Of a stretch of DNA of 12,511 nucleotides, positions 6,097 through 12,511 are shown piece after piece. The notes below the pieces were generated by a model that saw only the letters and a program-made list of their open reading frames with translations, was not told the DNA's origin and made no database searches. The first letter of the stretch is position 1. The number at the start of each line of letters is the position of its first letter. The position numbers were made by a program, and so were the translations under genes. This DNA comes from DASVDK01 sp036562265 [NCBI: Thermodesulfobacteriota bacterium] (GTDB taxonomy: Bacteria > DASVDK01): positions 1 through 12,511 of the forward strand of contig DATCKS010000123.1 of the NCBI GenBank assembly GCA_036562265.1. The letters are read 5' to 3'.

Positions 6097-7499
6097 TGGT
6101 CAAGGAGCACCAGCGGTTCTTCAGGAGCCTCTTGCTCGGTGCAGACATCGCGGTCATCGCCGCGTCGTGGGGGGCCGCGTACTGGCTGCGCTTCAAGAGC
6201 GGCCTGGCCCCGATCCCGCCGCCCACGGGGTACGACCCCGATCTCTACCTGATGCCGCTTGCCGCCATCCCGATCGTCTGGCCGGCGATCTTCCGGTGGC
6301 TCGACCTCTACCGGCCCCGCCGGTCGACCTCGTACCGGCGCGAGGCGCTCGAGCTGCTCCAGGGCTCGACGCTCGCGACGCTCGTCTTCATCACGGCCGC
6401 CTACCTCTTCTTCAAGGTGGAGCTGTCGCGGCTCGTGCTCGTCTTCTTCTGGGGAATCAGCACCGCGGCGCTGGTGGCCACGCGCATCGGCTTTCGGGAG
6501 GTGCTCCGGATCCTGCGCCGTCGCGGCCTCAACCTGCGCTACGCGCTCGTCGTGGGCGGGGGTGACGTGGCGGCCGGCCTCGTGGAGCGGATCGACCGGC
6601 ATCCGGAGCTCGGTCTGCGCGTCATCGGCCTGCTCAGCCCCCGCGCCGACCTCGACCCGGTCCTGCGAGCGGTCCCGCGGCTCGGCGGATACGGCGACCT
6701 CTCCCGGATCCTCAAGGAGCGGAGGGTCGACCAGGTCCTCTTCGCGCTCCCGCTCGAGGACCAGGCGAGCCTTCCGGGCCTCCTCGCCGCGGTCGACAGC
6801 GAGATGGTCGACGTGCGGATCGTCCCCGACCTCCTGCGCTTCGCGAGCCTCCGCAGCGGGGTGGAGGACTTCGACGGCCTGCCGATCGTGAGCCTGCGGA
6901 CCTCACCGCTCGTCGGGTGGAACGTCGTCCTCAAGCGAGCGCTCGACCTTGTCGTCGGCAGCCTCGCCGCACTTCTCGCCCTCCCGCTGATGGCGGTCAT
7001 CGCGCTCCTCATCAAGCTCACCGACGGGGGGCCGGTGCTCTACCGCCAGGAGCGGATGGGGCTCGACGGTCGCGTCTTCCGGATGCTCAAGTTCCGGTCG
7101 ATGCGCGTCGACGCCGAGGCCGAGACCGGGCCGGTCTGGGCTCGCCACGGCGATACGCGGGTGACCTGGATCGGGAGGATCCTGCGCCGGACGAGCCTCG
7201 ACGAGCTGCCGCAGCTCTGGAACGTGCTCAAGGGCGAGATGAGCCTCACCGGGCCGAGGCCCGAGCGTCCGGTCCTGGTCGAGCGCTTCCGGGCCGAGCT
7301 GCCGGGCTACATGCTGCGTCACAAGATCAAGGCCGGCATGACCGGCTGGGCGCAGGTGCACGGGTGGCGCGGCGACACCTCGCTCGAGAAGCGACTCGAG
7401 CACGACCTCTACTACATCGAGCACTGGTCGCTCGCCCTCGACCTGAAGATCCTCTGGCTGACGCTGTGGCGGGGGTTCGTCAACAAGAACGCGTACTGA
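6096..7499 (+). CDS. Undecaprenyl-phosphate sugar phosphotransferase (WcaJ-type polyprenyl glycosylphosphotransferase)
   Basis: This inner-membrane enzyme starts the repeat unit by moving a sugar-1-phosphate from its nucleotide to undecaprenyl phosphate. The 467 residues show the long-form architecture: about four N-terminal membrane segments (roughly 11-32, 51-67, 91-107, 112-130), a Rossmann-like middle domain (about 148-260, beginning YALVVGGGD), a hydrophobic re-entrant segment (283-307) and the catalytic domain. Catalytic-domain marks are PVLYRQERMGLDG, FRMLKFRSM (328-336), RTSLDELPQLWNVLKG (365-380), MSLTGPRPE (382-390) and KAGMTGWAQVHGWRGDT (412-428). The tail LEHDLYYIEHWSLALDLKIL is typical. 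The sugar transferred cannot be read from sequence; glucose, galactose, N-acetylaminosugars or mannose occur in the family. GGAGGGG at 6081-6087 serves the ATG, which overlaps the manC stop by 1 nt (TAATG). Confidence 0.93.
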   Translation: MVKEHQRFFRSLLLGADIAVIAASWGAAYWLRFKSGLAPIPPPTGYDPDLYLMPLAAIPIVWPAIFRWLDLYRPRRSTSYRREALELLQGSTLATLVFITAAYLFFKVELSRLVLVFFWGISTAALVATRIGFREVLRILRRRGLNLRYALVVGGGDVAAGLVERIDRHPELGLRVIGLLSPRADLDPVLRAVPRLGGYGDLSRILKERRVDQVLFALPLEDQASLPGLLAAVDSEMVDVRIVPDLLRFASLRSGVEDFDGLPIVSLRTSPLVGWNVVLKRALDLVVGSLAALLALPLMAVIALLIKLTDGGPVLYRQERMGLDGRVFRMLKFRSMRVDAEAETGPVWARHGDTRVTWIGRILRRTSLDELPQLWNVLKGEMSLTGPRPERPVLVERFRAELPGYMLRHKIKAGMTGWAQVHGWRGDTSLEKRLEHDLYYIEHWSLALDLKILWLTLWRGFVNKNAY

Positions 7500-7509
7500 C
7501 GTCGGGAGT

Positions 7510-7527
7510 GTCCGGGGGAGCCCGGAC
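7510..7527 (+). other. Intercistronic hairpin between phosphotransferase and flippase genes
   Basis: GTCCGGG (7510-7516) and CCCGGAC (7521-7527) form a perfect 7-bp GC-rich stem around a GGAG loop; a U-G pair (7509/7528) could extend it. It starts 11 nt after the phosphotransferase stop. No T-run follows, so it does not look like a complete intrinsic terminator; it might stabilise or attenuate the transcript. Confidence 0.45.
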
Positions 7528-7542
7528 GGGGCACCGGATCGT

Positions 7543-9108
7543 ATGGAGCCCTCGGGAGATGCGCATGAGCGACGCCGGAACAGGATGAGCGGCCAGGACC
7601 CGTCGCCCCGACCCCGCCACGCGGACCTGCTCGCAAGCCGCGTGCTCGTCCGCAACGGCGTCTGGAACGTCGTCGGCCTCAGCCTGCCGCTCGCCGTGGC
7701 GGTCGTCGCGATCCCGCCCCTCGTCTCCCACCTCGGCACCGACCGGTTCGGGCTCCTCGCCATCATCTGGACGGCCATCGGCTACTTCGGGCTCTTCGAC
7801 CTCGGACTCGGGCTGGCGCTGACCAGGCTGGTCGCCGAGCGGCTCGGCCAGGGTCGGACCGAGGCGTTGCCGCGGATCGTCTGGACCGCGATCGCGCTCA
7901 TGGGCGCGCTGGGGCTCACGGCGGCCGTGTCGGTGGCCGCGGCGGCGCCCTGGCTGGTTCGCGGCGTGCTCGCCGTCCCGCCGGCGCTGCAGGGCGAGGC
8001 CGAGCTGGCGCTCATGATCCTCGCGGCGACGCTCCCGTTCGTCATCCTCTCGGCCGCGTTCATCGGCGTGCTCGAGGCCCATCAGGACTTCGCCGCGATC
8101 AACACCGTGCGCATCCCCGTCGGGGCGCTCACGTTCCTCGGGCCCTTGATCGCCGTCCAGCACGCGCCGAGCCTCGTGGCCGCCACGGGCGTCCTCGCCG
8201 CCACACGGCTCCTCGCCTGCCTGGCCTACCTCGCCCAGTGCCTCCGCCGGATGCCGACCCTGCGGTCGCCGGCCTTCGACCGCACGCTCGTCCGGCCGCT
8301 CGTCGCCTTCGGCGGGTGGCTCACCGTCAGCAACCTGGTGAGCCCGTTGATGGTCCACTTCGATCGCTTCGTGATCGGCGCGCTGCTCACGATGAGCGCC
8401 GTGGCCTACTACGCGACGCCGTACGAGGTCGTCACCCGATTCCGGGTCGTGCCGGTGGCGATGGTGGCCGTGCTGTTCCCGGCCCTGGCCACGGCCTTCG
8501 CCTCGGACCGGACGCGCCTGTCGCGGCTCTTCGGCCGCGCCGCCGGCGCGCTCCTCCTCGTCATGCTCCCGCTCATGGCGCTCGTCGCGCTGTTCGCGCC
8601 CGAGGGGCTCGCGCTCTGGCTCGGCCCGGAGTTCGCGGCGAACAGCGCCGGGGTCCTGCGCTGGCTGGCGGTCGGGGTCTTCGTGAACAGCCTCGGCCGC
8701 GTGGGCCAGACGCTCGTGCAGGGCGTCGGCCGTCCGGACGTCGGCGCCAAGCTCCACCTCCTCGAGGCCATCCCGTACGCCGTGGCGTTGTGGCTGCTCA
8801 TCCCCCGGTTCGGCATCCTCGGTGCGGCGGCCGCCTGGACGGGGCGCGTGGCCCTCGACACGGCGGCGCTCCTCTGGATCGGGGGGCGGCTCGTGCCGGC
8901 GCTGCGCCGCGAGACGCGCCGCGCGCTCCTGCTCACGGCGGTCGGCGCCGCGTCGATCGCGCTCTTCGCGCTCGTCCCCGACCTGGCGGTCCGGAGCGTC
9001 CTGGCCGTCGCGCTGCTCGCGGTCGTGGCCTGGCTGGGGTACCGGCAGTTGCGTGCCGTGGGCTGGCTGCCCGGCGCACGCGGCGTCGCCGAGAGCCGCG
9101 GATCATGA
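7543..9108 (+). CDS. Wzx-type polysaccharide flippase (MOP/PST superfamily)
   Basis: This is a polytopic membrane protein of 521 residues, slightly long for the family. It is expected to flip the undecaprenyl-diphosphate-linked repeat across the inner membrane. The first helices are typical: RNGVWNVVGLSLPLAV (37-52), then GTDRFGLLAIIWTAIGYFGLFDLGLGLALTRLVAE (65-99), a segment highly characteristic of Wzx/PST proteins. Around twelve or more hydrophobic segments follow, including SNLVSPLMVHFDRFVIGALL and YYATPYEVVTR in the middle. GRVGQTLVQGVGRPDVGAKL marks the later half. The start is uncertain: ATG 7543 gives a charged 30-residue leader and lacks a good ribosome binding site, whereas the in-frame ATG at 7585 (507 residues) has a weak GGA 8-10 nt upstream. 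The stop overlaps the GT2 start (ATGA). Confidence 0.92.
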   Translation: MEPSGDAHERRRNRMSGQDPSPRPRHADLLASRVLVRNGVWNVVGLSLPLAVAVVAIPPLVSHLGTDRFGLLAIIWTAIGYFGLFDLGLGLALTRLVAERLGQGRTEALPRIVWTAIALMGALGLTAAVSVAAAAPWLVRGVLAVPPALQGEAELALMILAATLPFVILSAAFIGVLEAHQDFAAINTVRIPVGALTFLGPLIAVQHAPSLVAATGVLAATRLLACLAYLAQCLRRMPTLRSPAFDRTLVRPLVAFGGWLTVSNLVSPLMVHFDRFVIGALLTMSAVAYYATPYEVVTRFRVVPVAMVAVLFPALATAFASDRTRLSRLFGRAAGALLLVMLPLMALVALFAPEGLALWLGPEFAANSAGVLRWLAVGVFVNSLGRVGQTLVQGVGRPDVGAKLHLLEAIPYAVALWLLIPRFGILGAAAAWTGRVALDTAALLWIGGRLVPALRRETRRALLLTAVGAASIALFALVPDLAVRSVLAVALLAVVAWLGYRQLRAVGWLPGARGVAESRGS

Positions 9109-10214
9109 GAGAGGAGCCTGGTCGGGCATCGCGGGGGTACCTCGGTGACGTCCGGGGAGCGCCGGCGGGCGTGCCGCCGCCCCTGGACTGGGAGGTCTTC
9201 TCGCGGCGGACGTGCGTGGTCACGGTCACGTACGGCGATCGCGCTCACCTGCTCCGTCGCGCCATCGGCGCGGCATTCGAGGCGGGGGTGGGCAGGGCCG
9301 TCGTGGTGGACAACGGGACCGGCTCGACGAGTCGCGCGGCGATCGACCACATGCGGCACGTGTGGGGCGGTCGACTCGAGGTGGTGAGGCTCGCCGAGAA
9401 CCGGGGCTCGGCCGGCGGCTTCCGGGCAGGCCTCGAGCGGGTGCGCGACCGCGCGGAGTGCGAGTTCATCTGGCTGCTCGACGACGACAACGCGCCGCGC
9501 CCCGACGCGCTCCTCAGGCTCTGGCAGGCGTACGGGACGCTCGGCGCCGATCCGAATCACGCGCTCCTCAGCCTCAGGCCGGACCGCAAGGAGTACCTGC
9601 TGGCGGCCACGCGCGGGGTTCCGGTCACGATCGTGCCCAACGCCTTCCTCGGCTTCCATCTGAAGGACGTGCCGGCCAAGGTCCGGCGGCGTCTGCGGCC
9701 GGACCGGTCGGGCGGGGGGCCGATCCGCTTTCCCCTGGTCTCCGTGGGCTACGCGCCGTACGGCGGGTTCTTCTTCCACCGGAGCTGGCTCGACCGGGTC
9801 GGGCTCCCCGACGAGCGCCTGTACCTCTACGGCGACGACCACGACTTCTCGCTGCGCTTCGTGCGGGCGGGCGGCACGATCTACCTCTGTGCCGTGAGCG
9901 AGGTGGTGGACCTCGAGCCCTCGTGGCACCACGAGCCGTCGGCGTCGCGACCCTGGGTGTCCCCGGCGGCGGACGATCGGCGCGTCTACTACGCGGTGCG
10001 CAACCGCGCGCGGCTCGAGCGGGGCTTCGTCACCTCGAGCCTCGCGTACTGGGCAAACGTCTGCGCCTATCTCGGCGGGCTCGCCGTAGCGGGGCTCTTT
10101 GGCGATCGCCGGCCGCGCGAGCTCGCCCGGCGCATGCGCCTCCTCGTGCGCGCGATCCGGGACGGCAGGGGCGATCACCCTGGAGGAGCGGTCCACGAAG
10201 GTCCTGCTGTGTAA
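9105..10214 (+). CDS. GT2-family glycosyltransferase (rhamnosyl/galactofuranosyl-transferase-like)
   Basis: This 369-residue inverting GT-A glycosyltransferase is expected to extend the lipid-linked repeat on the cytoplasmic face. Landmarks: CVVTVTYGDRAHLLRRAI (37-54), VVVDNGTGS (67-74), LAENRGSAGGFRAGLE (96-111), the metal-binding WLLDDDNAPRPDAL (123-136; Asp126-128 form the DXD-like motif), the acceptor-side YGGFFFHRSWLDRVGLPDE (219-237) and LYGDDHDFSLRFVRAGG (241-257), which carries the likely catalytic acid/base Asp. WHHEPSASRPW follows. A hydrophobic segment around 313-333 near the C-terminus may anchor it to the membrane. The general layout recalls rhamnosyltransferases and GlfT-like galactofuranosyltransferases; donor not determinable. 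The ATG overlaps the flippase stop by 4 nt, so coupling is likely; there is no strong ribosome binding site. Confidence 0.92.
   Translation: MREEPGRASRGYLGDVRGAPAGVPPPLDWEVFSRRTCVVTVTYGDRAHLLRRAIGAAFEAGVGRAVVVDNGTGSTSRAAIDHMRHVWGGRLEVVRLAENRGSAGGFRAGLERVRDRAECEFIWLLDDDNAPRPDALLRLWQAYGTLGADPNHALLSLRPDRKEYLLAATRGVPVTIVPNAFLGFHLKDVPAKVRRRLRPDRSGGGPIRFPLVSVGYAPYGGFFFHRSWLDRVGLPDERLYLYGDDHDFSLRFVRAGGTIYLCAVSEVVDLEPSWHHEPSASRPWVSPAADDRRVYYAVRNRARLERGFVTSSLAYWANVCAYLGGLAVAGLFGDRRPRELARRMRLLVRAIRDGRGDHPGGAVHEGPAV
10182..10188 (+). promoter_or_regulatory. Strong ribosome binding site in front of an ACG codon
   Basis: GGAGGAG ends 6 nt before the ACG at 10195, exactly where the start codon of the GT4 glycosyltransferase would be expected from its protein sequence. 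It lies inside the 3' end of the GT2 gene. Confidence 0.7.
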
Positions 10215-11397
10215 CACGCTCTATCATCCGAACGCGGTCGGTGGGGCCGAGCGGTCGGTGCAGCTGCTCGCCGAGTCCCTCGCCGAGCGTGGTCACGAGG
10301 TCGTCGTCGTCACGCTCGGCCGCGGGCGTGCGCCGCGAACGGACGACGTCCGTGGCGTGCGAGTCCACTACCTCCCCGTCCGGAACCTCTACTGGCCCTT
10401 CGCGGAGCCGACGCCGGGTGTCCTCCGCAAGGCGCTCTGGCACGCGCTGGACAGCCACAACCCGCTGATGGCCGCCGCGGTCGGCGCGATCCTCGACGAG
10501 GAGCGGCCGGACGTGGTCCACACCCACACCATCGCCGGCTTCTCCGTCGCCGTGTGGCGGGCGGTCAAGCGGCGCGGCCTGCCGCTCGTCCACACGCTGC
10601 GCGACCTGTACCTCCTCTGCCCGCGCACGACGATGTTCAGGAACGGGCGCGACTGCGAGACGCCGTGCCTGTCGTGCCGCGCCTGCGCCTGGCCGCGCCG
10701 GCGGCTCACGACGCAGGTGGACGTCGTCACGGGCGTGAGCCGCTTCATCGTGGAGCGTCACCGGCGTCACGGCTACTTCGCCGGCGTCCTTTGGGCGGTG
10801 GTTTACAACGCCTGTCCCCCTCCGGCCGCGGCGCCGGGGGCGCGCGCCGGCGAGCGCCCCGGCCCGCTGCGGATCGGCTACCTGGGACGGCTCCATCCGG
10901 CCAAAGGGGTCGATCGGCTCGTGCAGGCCTTCCGCTCGATCGAACCGGGGGCGGCGGAACTCTGGATCGCGGGCACGGGACGGCCCGGGGACGAGGCGCT
11001 CCTCCGAACCCTCGTTCAGGATCGCGCCGACGTGCGCTGGCTCGGGTTCACCAGGCCCGAGGCGCTCCTCTCCGCCGTCGACCTCCTCGTGGTGCCGTCG
11101 TTGTGGCACGACACGGCGCCGAGGGTCGTGCTCGAGGCCTTTGCCCACGGCGTCCCGGTCGTCGGATCCACCCGGGGCGGGATCCCGGAACTCGTGGTCG
11201 AGGGGACCGGCTGGCTCTTCGATCCGGACGACCCGGGTGCGCTCGCGGCGGTGCTCCACCGGTGCATCGAGGAGCGCGACCGGCTGGCGGCCGTCGGCGA
11301 GGCGGCGCGGGCGCACGCGGCGCGGTTCACCCCGGAGGCGGTCACGACAGCTTATCTGGAGGTCTACGGGAGAGCGCTCGAGGCGAGGCGAGGGTAG
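10195..11397 (+). CDS. GT4-family glycosyltransferase with Cys-rich insert, apparent ACG start
   Basis: This retaining GT-B glycosyltransferase has 400 residues when read from ACG 10195. The N-domain starts at once with KVLLCNTLYHPNAVGGAE (2-19), where the GGAE turn is typical, then LAERGHEVVVVT and DVVHTHTIAGFS (106-117). A cysteine cluster follows DLYLLCPR: Cys142, 154, 158, 161 and 164, seen in one GT4 subgroup. The C-domain has IGYLGRLHPAKGVDRLVQAF (227-246; Arg232 and Lys237 expected to hold the nucleotide phosphates) and SLWHDTAPRVVLEAFAHGVPVV (302-323), where the E-x7-E motif appears as Asp306-x7-Glu314, then RGGIPELV. No ATG, GTG or TTG lies near the natural N-terminus. The nearest upstream ATG, 10099, would add 32 unrelated residues and overlap GT2 by 116 nt; the next downstream, GTG 10258, would delete the GGAE motif. 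The gene itself is secure; its start is less so. Confidence 0.9.
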   Translation, partial: TKVLLCNTLYHPNAVGGAERSVQLLAESLAERGHEVVVVTLGRGRAPRTDDVRGVRVHYLPVRNLYWPFAEPTPGVLRKALWHALDSHNPLMAAAVGAILDEERPDVVHTHTIAGFSVAVWRAVKRRGLPLVHTLRDLYLLCPRTTMFRNGRDCETPCLSCRACAWPRRRLTTQVDVVTGVSRFIVERHRRHGYFAGVLWAVVYNACPPPAAAPGARAGERPGPLRIGYLGRLHPAKGVDRLVQAFRSIEPGAAELWIAGTGRPGDEALLRTLVQDRADVRWLGFTRPEALLSAVDLLVVPSLWHDTAPRVVLEAFAHGVPVVGSTRGGIPELVVEGTGWLFDPDDPGALAAVLHRCIEERDRLAAVGEAARAHAARFTPEAVTTAYLEVYGRALEARRG

Positions 11398-11499
11398 GCA
11401 AGCGCTGCTCACCGAGCATGGAGTCCTCGGACGGCGTGCGGATTGCAATGAACCGGCGACCGGGACCGATCACGCAGGGCCGCGCGCCGGCAGCGCAAA

Positions 11500-11531
11500 G
11501 CCGTTCGTCGAGGCGGAGCGAGGGGAACGGC
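11500..11531 (+). other. Imperfect stem-loop in the gap before the polymerase-like gene
   Basis: GCCGTTC (11500-11506) and GAACGGC (11525-11531) are perfect 7-bp complements with an 18-nt loop. They lie in the 175-bp gap 11398-11572, in which I see no small gene, no convincing -10/-35 pair and no T-tract. A weak structural observation only. Confidence 0.25.
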
Positions 11532-11572
11532 GAGCGGCGTGAGGTCGGTCACCCCGGGAAAGGCCGCGCCTC

Positions 11573-12511
11573 ATGCTGGTCGTCGTTTTCCTCTTCTTGC
11601 TGTCCGAGGTGCTGGGCGGGGCGCTCCGCTACGGCTTCGCCCGGGTCGGGCTGATCCCGCTCGTCTATCTGCCCAAGGCGCTCCTCGGGACCGCCCTCGC
11701 CGTGCGGCTGGCCCTCGACCTCGCCAGGGGCCGGACGAGCGCGGCGTACCTCGCGGCGCTCGCCCTGCTGGCGCTGGGGGTGGCGCACGGCTATCTCGCG
11801 CTCGGCCATCCGGCGCAGCCCGCGTTCGGTCTCTGGGTCCTGATCCCCTTCCTCGCCGGCATCGTCGCCCTGCCCGCACTGGCGAGCGCCGGGGCTCGAG
11901 TGGTCCCCTGCGCCGCCGTCCTCTGGGCGATCGCCGCCGCCGGCGTCCTCCTCAACGCCGTCCACGAGTGGCCCTGGATGGGCTTCGTCTACCGGGTCGT
12001 GGGGACGGAGATCGAGGGATCCCGCCTGTGGCAGACCGGCGGCTTCGTCCGGCTGGCCGGCTTCAGCCGGGCGTCGTTCGACGCGGCGACACAGATCCTG
12101 CTCCTGGCCACGGTCGTGATGGTCTGGGCGCGCGGCCCGTGGCGCCTGGCGGTCTGGCTCCTCTCCGGTGTGGCCATCGCACTGACGACGGCCAAGATGT
12201 CCTTCGGCGTGTACCTCGTGCTGTCGCTCTTCTGGCTGACCCACCGGTTGGGGACGCGAGAGCTCTGGCGGCTCGTACCGGTCGGGGCGGCCGCGATCGC
12301 CGTGGCCCTGCCGTTCAGCACGCTCCTGGTCGAGTACGACTTCTCGTCGGCCCGGAAGAACCCGATGGGGCGCCTCCTCTTCGCGTCCATCGGCGACCGC
12401 GTGGAGCGGATGTGGCCAGACACCCTCGAGACGATCGTGACGTACGGCAACTGGCTCTTCGGTCGCGGCGTCGGCGGGATCGGCATGGGCCAGCAGCACT
12501 TCGAGCCGAGC
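11573..12511 (+). CDS. O-antigen polymerase/ligase-like membrane protein (Wzy/WaaL-type), partial at window end
   Basis: The frame is open from ATG 11573 to the last base, giving 313 residues with no stop, so the C-terminus lies outside the window. The protein is strongly hydrophobic, with membrane segments at about 1-12, 27-50, 57-78, 84-104, 109-130, 172-186, 190-204, 210-223 and 234-252. A polar stretch then begins with RVERMW (276-281) and includes NWLFGRGVGGIG (293-304), where a G-x-G-x-G turn is typical of the large periplasmic loop of Wzy and WaaL. RLAGFSRASFD (160-170) is another recurrent feature. It would polymerise flipped repeat units or ligate the chain to lipid A core. The start is the first one after an in-frame TGA at 11540; the ribosome binding site is weak. 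Primary sequence of such proteins is poorly conserved, so the call rests on topology, motif and gene context. Confidence 0.78.
   Translation, partial: MLVVVFLFLLSEVLGGALRYGFARVGLIPLVYLPKALLGTALAVRLALDLARGRTSAAYLAALALLALGVAHGYLALGHPAQPAFGLWVLIPFLAGIVALPALASAGARVVPCAAVLWAIAAAGVLLNAVHEWPWMGFVYRVVGTEIEGSRLWQTGGFVRLAGFSRASFDAATQILLLATVVMVWARGPWRLAVWLLSGVAIALTTAKMSFGVYLVLSLFWLTHRLGTRELWRLVPVGAAAIAVALPFSTLLVEYDFSSARKNPMGRLLFASIGDRVERMWPDTLETIVTYGNWLFGRGVGGIGMGQQHFEPS

Noticed and set aside
7480-8757. A 425-codon minus-strand open frame rich in E, R, G, D and H.
   Set aside because: Its composition is the mirror of hydrophobic helix codons (Leu/Val/Ala) in the flippase; no motif and no plausible independent start signals.
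8409-10217. A 602-codon open frame on the minus strand across the flippase and GT2 genes.
   Set aside because: It is antisense to two genes with clear family motifs, its translation is Arg/Pro/Ala/His-rich and without recognisable domains, and such long antisense frames are expected in DNA of this GC content.
11549-12499. A 316-codon minus-strand frame at the right end.
   Set aside because: Antisense to a frame with regular membrane segments and a polymerase-like loop; the composition (H, D, E, R, Q) is the expected mirror.
1-12511. CRISPR arrays, tRNA/rRNA genes, insertion sequences, attachment sites, toxin-antitoxin or phage-defence genes.
   Set aside because: I saw no regularly spaced repeats, no cloverleaf or rRNA-like segments, no transposase motifs or terminal inverted repeats, and all coding space is accounted for by polysaccharide genes.

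Overview
The window is a single co-directional stretch (+ strand) of very GC-rich DNA, roughly 70% by eye. It comes from a diderm bacterium: the left edge carries the C-terminal end of what looks like LptD, the outer-membrane LPS transporter. The rest is a Wzx/Wzy-type surface-polysaccharide locus, most likely O-antigen or a related exopolysaccharide. The sequence does not fix the taxon. High GC, heavy Arg/Ala use and many GTG starts would fit Myxococcota/Desulfobacterota-like or Rokubacteria-like lineages, but that is only an impression.

Layout. 1-217: lptD 3' end. 278-1432: DegT/StrS-family PLP sugar aminotransferase with a near-perfect Shine-Dalgarno sequence. 1433-1561: the most regulatory-looking gap, with a plausible sigma70-type promoter (TTGTGT, 17 bp, TATAAG), a perfect 12-bp palindrome at the expected transcription start and a 10-bp-period tandem repeat. 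1562-7499: a tightly packed run of seven genes: stand-alone mannose-6-phosphate-isomerase-type cupin, short RmlC-like epimerase, RmlB, RmlD, short-form RmlA, GDP-mannose pyrophosphorylase (ManC) without an isomerase domain, and a WcaJ-type polyprenyl-phosphate sugar-1-phosphate transferase. Junctions inside this run are overlaps of 1, 1, 4 and 22 nt or gaps of 7 and 10 nt. 7500-7542: a short gap with a perfect 7-bp hairpin. 7543-11397: Wzx-type flippase, GT2 glycosyltransferase and GT4 glycosyltransferase, overlapping at their ends. 11398-11572: a 175-bp gap without a clear promoter. 11573-12511: the N-terminal 313 residues of a polytopic membrane protein resembling O-antigen polymerase/ligase (Wzy/WaaL-like), cut by the window edge.

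How the genes fit together. RmlA, RmlB, an RmlC-like cupin and RmlD would make dTDP-L-rhamnose or a close 6-deoxyhexose. ManC would make GDP-mannose, and the aminotransferase would supply an amino sugar. The WcaJ-type enzyme starts the repeat unit on undecaprenyl phosphate, GT2 and GT4 enzymes extend it, Wzx flips it and the Wzy-like protein polymerises or ligates it. No phosphomannomutase, Wza/Wzc exporter or chain-length regulator is visible here.

No clearly new biological system is present. The points most worth a second look are: the GT4 gene, whose natural start position reads ACG behind a strong Shine-Dalgarno; the short RmlC-like protein that lacks the usual active-site lysine; the isomerase-type cupin split from ManC; and the structured leader at 1480-1545.
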